From Zanthoxylum bungeanum (lineage: Eukaryota > Streptophyta > Magnoliopsida > Sapindales > Rutaceae): a DNA stretch of 64,000 nucleotides. Location: NCBI GenBank assembly GCA_019454045.1, contig SKCR01029098.1, forward strand, positions 33,848 to 97,847, written 5' to 3'. Below are positions 34,911 through 47,385 of the stretch, one piece after another; position 1 is the first letter of the stretch; each line of letters starts with the position of its first letter. The notes below the pieces were generated by a model. The model ran no database searches, had not been told where the DNA came from, and saw only the letters and a program-made list of their open reading frames with translations. Both the position numbers and the translations under genes were made by a program.

Positions 34911-36496
34911 GATATGGAACAAAGCCTTCATGATTCAAACACATCCGCGATGGACAAAGGTCTTGACTTTGGCCAACAAACCAGTGCCAATCTTGGATCT
35001 TGAGAATGAATCATTCAATTGAAGGAAAACGCTTAATATTTGTTGAGGGTTTTTTCGCATAATTGGCAACCAATTAATTATCTTTGATTAGGTATCATCA
35101 TACACCCTTAAGCATGCATTCTAAAAGCATAATAAGGCGCGGTAAATAAATTAATAATGATATGCGGATGGATATCTCACAAATTGTTCCTAGAACAAAT
35201 CACTCTCTTTCCCCTCCGCGGCTAGCATTATTCTAACTTCTACCCAATTACCTAATACATCAAAGAAACCTCATTACATGAGGGGAAGGTGATGGTGAGA
35301 AGAGAATTACAAAGGAATCGAGAGATAAAGGCTAGACACGCAGGTCCAATTTAATAAATTCTAAATTTATTACAACAATTTCCAAAATTTCCCTCACCCA
35401 TCTAATATCCATCATTATTCATACAACACATCCATGTATTCACACAAAGCATGTATTCAATCAATCTAATCCAATTAATAATCTTTGAATAAAGTGAGCA
35501 TCCAATGTTCAAACAACGATTTGATTTGCGCGAGTCCAACTCGTTTAAGAATAAGTACTCAAAGTACGATTCTTGAATTATATCGAACTATAATTTTAAA
35601 TCCGATTTATTTTGTATTCAATACTAATTCTTTATTTAATTCCAAATTAAATAATTACACTTTTAATGCGCCTTTACGGCTTAGATTCTAAATCTAATCT
35701 TAATGGGTCTCAAAGCCCAATTAATATCCAATGTCAATTTAATTAAAGTCCAATGGGCTTTCAATTAATTTATTAATGCATAGACTTTGGCAACCAAAGC
35801 CCAATAAGGAATCACCATTTGCCATAAAAATTATTTTGGCCCATTAGGCCTAATTCAATTATTTAAAGGCCCATTTATTATATTTGGACTTAATGGAATG
35901 GTTTTAGGCCAAATTTGGATTCAATCAAATTGTCCTAAACCAATTTGGCCCAACCAAGCCCATTAGGCTCAAATACAACAATTTTAGCCCAATTCCAACT
36001 AATTAAATTTTAATATTCCAAAAATCACAATTTAATTAATTAAAGCGTATTGCACTAATTAATTATTTAAATTAACATTTCCAAAACATCAATTTAATTA
36101 ATTAATCATGCATTATTATATTCAACACATGTCCAACATTATTGAAACAAAATCAACTCATTTTCATGCTCTTTTGGTCATGGCAATGGAGGGAATTTTA
36201 TATCCGATTTTGATTTCAATCCAATTAAATCGCAAATCAATATATCCATCATTTTAAACACATCCAATGGTCCAAAAATCAAAATCACCATGACTTTAGG
36301 GTTCATCACCATTCGGCCAAGCCTAAGAATTTTGGGAAAATTAATCCAATTAATTTTTCATCAAATTGATCATGCATAACACTTAGTTATCATTATATAA
36401 GCATACTCAAACAAACAATTTGATCAAAACATGCTTAAATCAAAAATACCCAATTCAAGTATATAAACCCTAAGTTCATTTCATGCTCAAAATTGG
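34911..36496 (-). other. Copia-A copy 1 leader, PBS-proximal part
   Basis: Continuation of the leader after Tat-2; AT-rich and non-coding. Matches 14880-15883 and then extends about 590 bases further to the PBS. Confidence 0.75.
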
Positions 36497-36508
36497 CTCA
36501 TGATACCA
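36497..36508 (-). promoter_or_regulatory. Primer binding site of Copia-A copy 1
   Basis: On the minus strand TGGTATCATGAG, one base after the LTR end. It matches the initiator tRNA-Met site with one extra base after the first eight, so priming may be weakened. Confidence 0.75.
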
Positions 36509-36509
36509 T

Positions 36510-38460
36510 TGTCGGTCTCTAAGGTCAAACCAAGATCATTTCAAGCATGAAATAGGTGTGAATACTAAAAGAAAGTATAGCGGAATTATACTTACAAAGA
36601 TCAGTTGTAGGATGTGTTGATAACAAAACTTTGCTCCTTTTAAAATGCTCCAAGCTTCTCTTTGTAGAATGAAGTTGATGAGCTCCAAGCTTGAACTTTT
36701 AGAATTCCAAACTCAATAGATGTTTCCCTATCACCTTTGTATGAATCCTTGTAAGTGCTAGCTCTTGAAAATTTGCAACAAATTTCCTTATTTTCCTTTG
36801 TAACTCACGACAATGTGAAGAAAATGAAGAGGAGAGAATGGCGTGAAGAGAGAATGGAAGAGTGATGATTTGTTGACTTGTGTATTTGATTTCCAAAAAA
36901 CAAATAAAGATATACCAAATGTTTGGTAATAAGTCAATCATCTCTCAACTTGAGTGTAAAATAAGCCATCAACCAACCACCAAATTCCATCACCAAAAAG
37001 GCAATTAAAGTGACAAGTGATGTGACTTGTGATGTGAATTGTGGGCCCCACTTGATTCAAACTCCGAGTGGGCCCGCAAACACATTCCGGGCTCGGGTTC
37101 ATTGATTCCGAATTAACGAGTTTTTTTCGTTGCGACGTAATTAAATCAAATTTAATTAAATAATTATGCCTAGCAAAATTACTATTAAAGTCGCTCGCGA
37201 ATTAATTCTAAATTAATTCGTTCACCCGAATTAAAATCCAATTTTAATTCTGTTATGAAATCTAATTTCATTTAATATATCGAATATATTATTTTATCAA
37301 TTAATTCCAAATTAATCGTTCTCTCTATTTTATTTGAATTTTATCCAAGATAAATTATTTCCGTAATTAATCCTAGATTAATTTTCTCTCTCTTCTAATT
37401 AATCCCAGATTAATTATGTTCGAGTCATACGTCATCGGTGAATCTTCGGGAAGCTACCTATGAGATCCCTGGATATGTTGGCAGTAAATCAAGTCGTCGG
37501 ACTATCCGAACACGTGCGTACTTCGTACCATGTTTTTACCGATTTACGAGACATGGTTGGCTTCTAGCAAAGCGCCGTGCCTACCCAATTCTCCAGAAAT
37601 ATTCTTTAAGGAATATATAATCTATAACAGACGTAATATACGTAGTATTGCGTATTGCGATCCAGTATCAGATGTCACATGCAAGGCCTGAGGCTGGAAT
37701 AGTGTATGCCCCGTACGAAGCATATATCGGATCACAAGCAACTAGTCTCTATAATCGGATAATCATGACCTTGTCATATTATCTCGATAGTTGTAACATA
37801 ATAGAGAACCAGTTCTGTATCCCACCGTGATCATCATCTCCATATGACTGAAGTGATACTTCCATCTTGACATCACACCCAATACACTACGATTCTCAAT
37901 AAACCCATAAGAGGCGTACACAGAACCTGTTAAAGTTCCGGAAGACCAATACCAAAGCGTATTGATATTCGCAAGTACTAGCGATGCAAGTCCCAGGTTA
38001 AGACCAAATACACCTACCCTGAAGCGGATTCCCATAGACACATAGTCATACTACCAATGGGATTCTGCATGGTCTATCCAGAGCGAAGCTGTTTCCGTAC
38101 CATCGGTAAACACAACCTTCTATCACACTTGCATAAGTATCCAATACTTAAATATATGAGAACTATGATGTTACGCTTCCATAACACGCACAAGTGCAAT
38201 ACTAGTCTATTCTGCATTATCGATGTCCAGTCTCGATAATTCTACGACTAGGAATATTTGATGATTAAACCTTTGTGGATTGATATTGTCTCATATCTTA
38301 TAATTCAGAACTAATCATAAGGGCTTTTATCATGTATATATTTACAAGTAATCTAATTACAAAATGATAAAATGCAATTTCCATTGTCACATAGTTAATT
38401 TGTACAAAATCCACAATGTATTTTACAAATAGTGACGCTATGGGTCATAATTGTCCAACA
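36510..38460 (-). repeat. Copia-A copy 1 5' LTR
   Basis: 1951 bp on the minus strand, TGTTGGACAATTATG...CCGACA. Homologous to 15884-17948. The right neighbour (38461 on) is the inside of another copia element, so copy 1 was inserted into it or joined to it. Confidence 0.9.
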
Positions 38461-38796
38461 CCTATAGATTAGAAGTTTTCGTATTAGTGAAGTGCTTGCG
38501 GTTGTCTCATAGTATTGGATTTGATCCAAATATACTTAGACAACTTAGTAGCTATAGCACAATACTGATATAGCGTCTGAGTCATATTGATGTAGAATTT
38601 GGATTCTATAAAATATGAATGATGCTGGTTAAGGAAAACAGTTGGGTTTGTTGGACAGACTCGATTTGTAAAGCAGGCTTACTTGTTGTTGGCTACCTCT
38701 TGAGTGCTGGTGAGCTCTTGAGGGCCATGAGTATGCGATACACATTAAGATGTGTATAGAGTACCATGGATTGAAACTAGAGCAAGTGGGAGAAAT
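38461..38796 (+). other. 3' internal end of a Copia-E element, with PPT
   Basis: Short non-coding segment before an LTR. The last bases AGAGCAAGTGGGAGAAAT (about 38779-38796) are a typical copia PPT. The upstream part of the element is cut off by Copia-A. Confidence 0.65.
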
Positions 38797-41327
38797 TGTT
38801 AGGGTTGGTGCTCGGAGTGCCGATCCGGATCGTATTTATGTCCGATTCATAAATACGAGCAATACTATTTTCCATAATATTACTTAATTATTGGTAGCAC
38901 CCTTTTCTTTTATACACTTATTCGATCTAATTACGATTAAATATCTGATTATAATTAGATCAAAACTAAATTTGGTTTAGTGATACGTGTATATTAGACA
39001 AAGACCATAGGATTTACAATATAGTGCGCAGTTACAATGTAGTTTGTAATTGACATTGGGAAGTGCACTATAAGTTGTACATCCTTAAATAAAGTTCATG
39101 GTCAAGATTTACTAACACTGGTCGGTTAGTAAAATCCACTGAGACCAGTACATGTCGTATATCGTGACTTGGTCCGATGGTTTATCCCAGTGAACCATGA
39201 GTCTCGGGAGACTCGTATAGACATGTAGGTGTTTATTTGATAAGACACTGAACGACTCACTGAATATTTCCTAATATATGGTACACCAACGTCAATATGA
39301 ATCTTCATAAGTTGATCGAGCATAGTGGTCCTCCGACTTGAGATACCACAGTGGGATATATGAGTTATCCTCCACACTTTGATGGCAGTCACGTCAACGA
39401 TCTATTCATGATCAGACCTCCGCATGTTCGTTGAGTGTGGACTGATGCTAATGATATCCAGTGCGTATCAAGATAGGATCTGTTAGTCCTGTGTACAAGG
39501 CATAGGAATCCTCACGTGTTTACGATCTAGTAAATCCATGGCCGTGATATTACTTCAGAAATCAGTTCCGAGTGTTATTTAGAGATCGTAAATTGAAAGT
39601 CGACTATATTATACTGAACAGATTTGACGTTCTGATCTATATCTCAGGTATAATATGCATGGCCTGTGACGGAGGGATTATACGTATGCTATGACCTTGA
39701 CTTGTATAGTTTAGCGAGATTATCTGTGGTCGTCATAATCCATGAGTGGGTGGATTATGGACACGAAATTGGATTTCATGACGGATAAACCTAAACTTAG
39801 AGAGTCCCACAATATGAAGTGTACTCGTTAAGCACTTGGGCAACTCGATATGAATAATACAGATTATTCATAATACTTCATCGGATTAAGTGAGTTAATT
39901 CGGATCGTTTAATCGGTTAAACGATAACACATGCATTAAGGGATTTTGTCCGCTAATAATTATTGTGTATTTGTATTTGATACATAATACGATTAGATAC
40001 ACATTAATTATTCGTCAAATGAGATTTTGACACATGCCATAAATATATGTGTTTGTTATTTATTGTAAATAAAAATACATATATAATAATAATTATATTA
40101 TTTATTATTTGGATATTTAATTGTTAAATATTTGAATAATTAATTAATTAAACTTTTTCCATAAATGTTATGAAAATTGTCCAATTATTATTGGAACATA
40201 TGGCATGATCTAAATATACTTTATGTGTGCTAATTTGATTGGTCAATATAAAGTATAATATAATTTAATTTGATTTAATTTAATTTTCTAAAGGACAAAA
40301 TTGCCCCTAAATGTCGGGCAAGGAGGAAATAAATTAAAAAATTATTTTCTTCCTCATTGAACACACACTATTGCCGAGACCTCAAATAAAAATGGGTTTC
40401 AAAATATGTTTGCTAAATCCATGAAGATTTGAAGGAAAATCAAAGAAAAAAGCTTAGGAAAATAAGGATTAAAGGTAATTCTTCAACTCCTTAAGCTTAT
40501 AAATTTTATTTCTTGTTTCTTGATGATTTAGAAATATTCTAGGGTTCCTTCAAATTCTGAAAATTAGGACTTTTGGTTGTGATGGTTGAATTGGAAGCTC
40601 ATGTGCATGTGTGAAGTGTATTAGGATGCAATTAGTGTAATTAGTGTCCAATTTGATCAATTGTTGATAAGTTGATATTCTAGAGTGTTATGACCACTCT
40701 TGTGGCACTTAGAATTGTTATTGGGTTGTTCATATTTGGTGACTTTGGTTGGTGTCTTGATTAATTTGATTAATCTTGAAAATTTGGATTTAAAGCATGA
40801 AAATTAGAATTTTGGCTTATGGACCAGATCTATGCAAACTGGAAATTCTGTGATGTTTTTGATGTCATATGAATGTAATGGATGTGTTTTGGGAGTTGGA
40901 ACAATTGCCAGAATGTGTTTCGGAGATGAAATAAGCGAAAACGGTAAAAAACGGCGTTACCGGGTGACTTTTGAGCCAATCGGGTGACGGCTGTCCAAAC
41001 AGTGAGTTTGTCACTGTTTGGGCAGCCCATGAACTACCCTGACACTATTGGGGCTGACCTGGGAATTCCCCATAAATGTCGGGTGGTCGGTTCAGTCGAA
41101 AACGCGTTTTGCGTCATTTTGCGAAAAAACGGTTTTCGTAAAAGTTTCGCGAAGTTTCAACCTTATTTATGTCAATATTTGATATTGAATAAATTGGTTT
41201 AGGTGAAATATAAATAAATTATTCATATTAGATATTGAATAATTTATTCGGTAATTTGAAAAAGTTTTAAATTACGATTTCGCCCGAACTGTGCTTCCGC
41301 TGCGCCCATCGCCCAAAAACCCCAACA
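38797..41327 (+). repeat. Copia-E 3' LTR, plus orientation
   Basis: 2531 bp from TGTTAGGGTTGGTGC after the PPT to CCCAACA. The length and many segments (for example the CACAATATGAAGT...AAGCACTTGGGC stretch near 39810) match the minus-strand LTR at 52092-54609. The CTTCCGCTGCGC word near the end is also shared. No gene inside. Confidence 0.75.
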
Positions 41328-41511
41328 CCTAGTATCCAATATTATTACAAGACTATTTTAAAGTCGATGTCATATTTAACATATCTATACATCAATCGAA
41401 TACGCATAATAATAATACCATTAATAAGGTATGAAATAAAAATATAGTTATTTTATTAATAAATAATAAAATATATAATTCGGATTGACACTTCAAGCAC
41501 TAACTCCAACA
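41328..41511 (-). repeat. Inverted 184-bp Copia-E LTR start stub
   Basis: On the minus strand it starts TGTTGGAGTTAGTGCTTG at 41511 and matches the first 190 bases of the LTR at 54420-54609. It is fused directly to the terminal CAACA of the plus-strand LTR. Confidence 0.75.
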
Positions 41512-42645
41512 ATATCGTCAACCCCAAAATGGACTTGAAATTTGGATTTTGGAGGCCAGAAGTTTAATAGGGTGTTCTAACAGTGTACAACTTCAGAAAT
41601 TCAAACCCTGTGCAATGTTCGTATTTTGGCTATAACGTTTTACGCCGATATCAGATTAAGGTGATTCAAATTCCAGATGAAATAAGACTTAAAGATCTAC
41701 AACTTTGATGTTTATAATATTTTCGAATTCTGAAGTTTTCAAGACCGACATTGATGAGAATCCAAAGTATTCCATATGTAATTATTATTTTCAAATGTGT
41801 GTGTATACATTATTGGTGGAGGTCAGCATCCACCGAAAGGTGGATATTCCCACCCCCTTGACAATTGCAAGCAATTGTCTGAAAGTTTTTCACAATTTCA
41901 TTTTTGCAATTGTGGAGGATGCCCATCACATTTATTTTCATACTTTATTCTGAATTTCTCTTGTAGAATTTGGAAGAGAGTGCCTTGTGTGTTTTATTTT
42001 TTTTAAAAGCTTTCTTGTAATTTTTTTTTTCTTTTCGTAATAAAATTATGTGTGTTTTTATTCATATTATGAGTAGCTAATTTCTTTTTGTTGGGGTAAA
42101 TGGTGAAGCTTTTAATATGAAAATTTAGGTTAATCTCACTTATATTATGATATATAAATTATAATCTAATGATTAATATTTAATTTAATTCTGAATTAAT
42201 TATTGACAAATTTTATTACTGCCTATATGGCTGGTTTTATTTATTTTACATAATTGAGTACATAACTGGACTTGTTATAGACAAAAATTATCACCGTCTT
42301 TATGACTGAATTAATATGTTTTGACATAATTAATTCATGAAATAAATTAATTGGGTAATAATGATAATTTATATATTATAACAAGTGAGATTTCTAAATT
42401 TAATATTAAAGTGGATCCTCTAACCCCATTATTTTATTTTATTATTGCAATCCAATTTAAAATTTTCCAATCACTTCAAAAAAATCCAGTTTTTTTTTAA
42501 TTTTCATTCAAATTGTTATTTTATTTTACTAAATCTATTCCCTGTAGATCGACCCCGGTCTTACCGGGTTATTTTATTACTTCGACACTCTTATACTTGA
42601 GAGTTAAAGAACCACTGTGAGTGTGTCAATAATATTGATGAAGGA
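41512..42645 (+). mobile_element. Decayed gypsy-type LTR/untranslated fragment
   Basis: No open coding region. The ending (about 42540-42630: GATCGACCCCGGTCTTACC then a GACACTCTTATACTTG word) resembles the LTR 3' end of Athila-like gypsy elements. The part 42090-42430 is the inverted relative of 63650-63960 at the window end. Lineage is a remembered resemblance only. Confidence 0.5.
41826..41922 (+). other. Cluster of three perfect hairpins
   Basis: ATCCACC/GGTGGAT closed by a GAAA loop (41828-41845), GACAATTGC/GCAATTGTC with a two-base loop (41860-41879) and CACAATT/AATTGTG (41891-41914). GCATCC (41826-41831) can alternatively pair with GGATGC (41917-41922). Confidence 0.6.
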
Positions 42646-42649
42646 TTGT

Positions 42650-43060
42650 GTTTTTTTAAAAATAGAATCGATAATTTAAATGGTTAAATAGGTTAATGGT
42701 TCGTTCCGGTTGAATCGACAAATAATTTTAATTAATTAAAAATTATAAAAAATAATTTTTAATAATCAAACCAGTGATTTAAAAGATTTAATGAGTCAAT
42801 GATTCGACTGATTTAACCATTCCGGTTGAATCGATAATAATTTTAATTAATTAAAAATTATAAAAAATATTTAATTTTAATTTTTTGTTTCAAAAACATT
42901 TAGAACCAGTCGGTCTGGTTAATCAGTTTTATAAATTTTTATCTATTTGACTGATTTTTATTACTCAATTTTTTAGGATTCAACCGGATCAAACTCACGA
43001 TAGGTTCCCGATTCGATCGGTTCAACTGACCGATTCGGTTCCGCTTTTAAAACCATGTTA
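42650..43060 (+). repeat. Dispersed AT-rich repeat with internal duplication
   Basis: A block with CCGGTTGAATCGA and TTTTAATTAATTAAAAATTA occurs twice (about 42700-42760 and 42825-42880). It ends in a CGGTTC-rich stretch and CTTTTAAAACCATG. It looks like a non-coding dispersed repeat or MITE relative; class unknown. Confidence 0.5.
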
Positions 43061-44514
43061 AAAACTTAATAAAAGTTATCTCTCCTCTCTCATATCCTCT
43101 CTTCATCTGTTCCTTTTTCATTATTTCTCTCCTCTTTTGTTTCTTTCTTTTTCCAATTTTCTCTCTCTTTTTCCACCTCTTTCCCTCCTTATTTCATGCT
43201 CTTAACCCATTTGACTTCTTCTTCTTCTTTTTTTCTCCCTCCTCTCTCTCTTTGTTTCTCCAGCCAACCAGTGCTCACTGGAAAAAGAAAACACTGTTCT
43301 CGGGTTTAGTGTTTTTATGTTTTTGTTTAGGGAAATAATGGTTGTTTTGGCTGTTTTCTTCCGTTTATAGAATATTTTTCGAGTTAAATAAATAGATCTA
43401 TTATTGAAAGTGAAGATTATGAGTTGAAACTTTACAATTATAAATATGCTAATATAAAAATTTTATGTTCAATTTATATATTATTTTGTTTCACTTTTAA
43501 TTAAGAATTTATAATTATTCACCAACAATGGGATGGAAATATGAGACCCATCAGAATAGTTTTAAGGATAAATTCATTTTCTTACTCATTAGAAAAACAC
43601 ATAATACTTGAGTTTTATCCTACCTATGATGGAGTCTTAAGCTAATCCCAAGTACAGCCTGTTTTTACATTCTTTATTATTAAGTTTTTATAATCTTAAA
43701 AAAAAAAAAAGGATTTTGTCATATTACCATGATATTAATTAAGGTCACATCATATCACAGTTAAAACATAAATTATAATGTAAAAAAACAACTAATTAAA
43801 AATATCGTGAGCAAATAAATTAATATCAGGAGTAACTAATCAAATAAGACCTTGCTTTACGGTCTTCGAAAAGAAAGCAAATCTAAACCAAACCAAACAT
43901 TTTCCTATTAAATGGCTCCTCTACAAGTATCATATGAGCTGTATTCTAAATTTTTAAGAAAACTGTAAAGAGAAGCCAAAAGGTTGTTATATTAATCCAT
44001 ACGTAAGCCGGCCTCAACAATTTACATTCTTTTAAAAACAAATCGTAAAGTCCAATAATAACCCCCACATTCATCGCTCAGTCACGGTCTCATCCCTATA
44101 CAAATGAAACCTGCCCAAAACAATATTTCACTAATTGTAATTTTGTATAGTACGCAAGCGCACATATCGCACTAGTAGTATAAAAATATTAATCCTACAA
44201 AGAATTGTTATTAATGTCTAATACTAAAGTTTTATCCATCCTAACCTTTTTTATACTAATGATTTTGAAGAAATAGATATTAACTACTAAATCAAAGGAA
44301 AACAGAACCTAAGATCACAACTTTCCCACAATAATCTCTTAAATCTTTCTCCTTTCTTCTCCATTGTAATCCTAAAACAAGATCTAATTCATGATGAAGA
44401 AGATAAAAAAAATCATCATGGTATTCAACATAATAAACAACAAAGAATTAATAAAGAATGGGTAAAAAAATAAATCATGAAGGTTGTCAATCTTCAATAT
44501 CCAAGTTATTCAAT
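43061..44514. other. Non-coding stretch
   Basis: CT-rich from 43080 to 43265, then AT-rich. A short segment near 44150-44190 (ACGCAAGCGCACATATCG then AGTAGTATAAAAATATT) also occurs at 59310-59350 and marks a gypsy LTR-end remnant. I see no gene. Confidence 0.5.
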
Positions 44515-44830
44515 CACTACAAGAAAATTGATTTTTAGTGGCGAAACTTTTCATCACTAAAAGTCATATTTTCGCCACTAAAACTATTGGTGGCGAAATC
44601 TGTTTCGTTACTAAAAAAACGTCACAAAATGTAGTAGTGACGAAAATTTAGATCACCATTATAAGATTACTTAGTGGCGAAATATATTTCGTCACTAAAA
44701 GATAAATACTTTTAGTGACCAATTATTTTTCGCCACTCAAGGTTTTACCTTTAGTGGCGAAATATATTTTGCCACTAAAAGCTAAATACTTTTAGCGGCA
44801 ATTTTTTTTTTCCAACTAAAGGTATTGTAT
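44515..44830. repeat. CACTA left terminal and subterminal repeats
   Basis: At least eight copies of TTTAGTGGCGAAA or its inverse in about 300 bp after the CACTACAAG end. These are the expected transposase-binding repeats of CACTA elements. Confidence 0.85.
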
Positions 44831-45590
44831 ATTTAAAAATATAATAAAATAAATAATTTTTAAATTTTTAATACACCATATGATATTTTGTATTGTAAAA
44901 TGATACAAAACATAAATTTTAATACATTAATGATCATAAACATTAATATATGTAAAGAGAATACTTGTATTTACAAGCAAAAAAAAATTATGTTCTAACT
45001 TTAAAACAGACAAATGATCAACTAGTTACAATTCAAAAATCAAAAGTTATTGGTTTCGTCTTGTATCTAAATTTATATTCTATATCCTACCTACAAAAAA
45101 GACTTTGAACAGATGATGAAAGTTATCAACGAAACTATTCATCGAATGAACTAGCTTCTCATTTGTCCACTACTTTTTCAACCAACAAAATAGTTATATG
45201 TATTTGTATGAAAATAATTATATCAGTGTATATTAATTTCATATCAATAGATAAACAAAAACTTATTATATGTTTAAAAAATTAAAAATGAAGAAATGAG
45301 AAAAATTCAAGAAATAAAATTAAAGTAAACTTGAGTTGATATTTTGAAAGTGTTTCAAATTACCTGATATTTATGAAATATCCATGGAACAAAAGTCACA
45401 GAATTTTGTCGAAACATATCATCTGAAACTGATTCAATATGATTTCAGTTTTTCTTCCTATCTTCACCATCCTGAGGTTAAGTTGAAAAAAAATATTTTT
45501 ACAACCAAATTACTTTACTTTGTAATCTTAAAATTTGGTATCAACTCATTTTTCTCTGTAAAGTTGTAGTTGGAATTGATCCCGCAACTG
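44831..45590. other. CACTA interior, non-coding
   Basis: AT-rich sequence without recognisable coding content. A 61-codon plus-strand frame at 45384 has no family features. Confidence 0.45.
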
Positions 45591-45777
45591 TTCCATTCAA
45601 AGCCTTTTGATCTATATAATATAAATGTAAATTCCACAATAATAGTATTATAAGCATCACAAATATAGTTAATTCAAAAACAAGTATAAGTTACTCACAT
45701 TGCTCTCCACGCATATGAGACATATATTCTTGTGCACCCTTCATCTCAATATTACATATCAAGCGCGTGTATAATTC
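45590..45777 (-). pseudogene. Two exon-like pieces of an unidentified captured gene
   Basis: On the minus strand 45777-45699 opens after an intron-like T-rich TTTGTAG and encodes ELYTRLICNIEMKGAQEYM and more, ending at a perfect donor AAT/GTGAGT. A second piece from 45611, after ATATAG, continues in the same reading phase as YQKALNGTVAGSIP to about 45545. The phase continuity across the 87-bp gap (45612-45698) supports a real spliced gene. I do not recognise the protein. It is not the segment expected next in DUF616, so it may be a second captured gene. Confidence 0.45.
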
Positions 45778-47053
45778 CTACAAATATGACCATCAAATAT
45801 GACAATCAAATAATATTTTCAAGAAATTTTTTACTATTTTATTAATCAAATCATAACTTATAATATCACATTGAGCTGGACCGACATCATTTTATCTTGT
45901 ATGAGAAAGTTAGTAACTTATAGAGCCACCTCCTTATCCATTCACATAATCAAACACAGACAATATGAAAAAGGATGCACTTATTAAATGTTGTTGGGCC
46001 ATATAAAAATCAACAAGACAACCTCTTAGCAACTCTAGATCTTAATATAAAGAAAAGAAAGGCCAGGCCTAAATTAAAAACATGTACCTTTCCAGTCCGT
46101 CTTGCATCAGAGTAAAGAGGATTATGGATAACAACAATTCTCCATATCCCTATTTTCTTGGTGCTATCCAACCACTATTAGCTTTCAGATATGCTTCAGT
46201 TTCTTCATCAACCAACATAAAAAAGCAAACAGTCTTCCTGGAATATTCACTAATATTACTTGGCTGGTTTATGTCATCAAAAGCCCCTGATAAAGAATAT
46301 AACCATCTTAATAAGCAAATGCTAGGTTACATATAGGAAAAGATCAGTTAAAAGTTCCACGACATTGTTCCATATCAAGAATGTCCTCATCGTCTAGGTC
46401 ATATCCTGTCCCACGGCCAGGTTTTCCTTTGGCAAACCTGATTGATACACAATGGAGTTATTTGAGTAAAGGGTCAGGAGAATACCCAGTAGAATGTCTC
46501 ACTAGCGTGGGTATTTAAAAAAACCAAAGATGTAGAAAGTAAAATTCAAAGGAAAAAGCCATCCATACTTTATAATTTAACTTAATAACGCTGAGTAACA
46601 AAAATAGAAAAACGAAAATCATACCCACAGTGCGCACTCATTGACTCTCTTATATCATAAGAATCGCTTCTTTGTGCTAAAGTAGGATATCCGCCAAAGT
46701 CTGAGCCTCCAAATTCCTTCTCTATTTAACATTGGCTCAATTATATATGTTAGATTCTTAAGTACTGGAGAAAATGAGGGGACCTTTGGCATTAAGGCAA
46801 TGTCTTCTTCCACAGGAAGGTAACATACGGGACAAGCTGAAACAAGAACATGCACAAAACTCAGCAACATCATTGACATCAAAGTAATTGTGAAATATAT
46901 CATGGTAGTTGCATGACTCTAACATCTTGGAACATTTATGAACATTTTGCATCTATGCACGAATATCCATGTGACAGTGATAAACACAAAACTCAAGGAC
47001 CAAAAATGATCATTTTAGAGCAAAGAACATAATAGGAACTAACGCCATGGTCT

Positions 47054-47055
<2 letters not shown>

Positions 47056-47094
<39 letters not shown>
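47056..47094 (-). repeat. Homopolymer of 39 T inside the captured exon
   Basis: On the coding strand it is a poly(A) run directly after PPPPAD, where DUF616 relatives have a short Lys-Lys stretch. It looks like slippage expansion of an AAA-rich codon run. Confidence 0.8.
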
Positions 47095-47096
<2 letters not shown>

Positions 47097-47380
47097 CTGC
47101 AGGTGGAGGAGGTAAAGTGAAACTGTTACATGGATGCCCAGGAGGAAGAGTGTAGCCCATAAAATATGAAGGAGGATGAGGGGGGAAAACAGTATTTTAA
47201 ATTTGTTTAATATAAACCATATTTTCTGTTTGGCCAATGGAGCTCCCTAAAGAGTTTTGAATCTCTATATTGTTGAAAGAAGTCTTATTGTACATGTTCT
47301 TGGTTTGCTCTCTGTATATCCGTAAGGATTCAGACTAGTTATCATTGAGACTCAAGTTTGGGATCTGGTCACCTTCCTGT

Positions 47381-47385
47381 GCATC
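47381..47385. repeat. Target site duplication GCATC, left of Tork
   Basis: Perfect copy at 51553-51557 after the 3' LTR. Lies in captured exon sequence. Confidence 0.95.

Larger units (their letters stand above)
19262..38460 (-). mobile_element. Copia-A copy 1 (most complete), split by Tat-2
   Basis: Minus-strand copia element: 5' LTR 36510-38460, PBS, leader 34911-36496 continued at 23416-23960, gag 22609-23415, pol 19447-22560, PPT and a 157-bp 3' LTR stub. Removing Tat-2 and its duplicated target gives one continuous leader, as shown by copy 2 at 14870. It is coding-dead through frameshifts and stops. It appears older than Tat-2. Confidence 0.88.
46088..47385 (-). pseudogene. Captured DUF616 (MUCI70-type glycosyltransferase) gene fragment with introns
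   Basis: MUCI70-type DUF616 proteins are Golgi glycosyltransferases of cell-wall and mucilage synthesis. On the minus strand the exons read: 47385-47044 (ends GYTLPPGHPCNSFTLPPPPA and a Lys run), 46836-46625 (CPVCYLPVEEDIALMPKV, then GGSDFGGYPTLAQRS and SYDIRESMSAHCG), 46437 to about 46361 (FAKGKPGRGTGYDLDDEDIL and MEQC) and 46286-46088 (NISEYSRKTVCFFMLVDEET, then IGIWRIVVIHNPLYSDARR). Introns have GT/AG ends (for example 46438-46624) and exon phases join correctly. Breaks: a TAG near 47330, frameshifts near 46710 and in the last exon, and loss of the piece following MEQC. The first exon is interrupted by the Tork element; its other side is 51553-51562. Being inside CACTA ends, it looks like a transduplicated host gene. 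Family recognised from memory of its motifs. Confidence 0.8.

Noticed and set aside
36497..38460. tRNA gene at the Met PBS sites
   Set aside because: Only 12-base PBS complementarity next to LTR ends, no cloverleaf.
41745..41845. Possible hammerhead ribozyme (TGATGAG at about 41752, CCGAAAGG at 41833)
   Set aside because: The GAAA is the loop of its own perfect hairpin and no stem connects the two segments.
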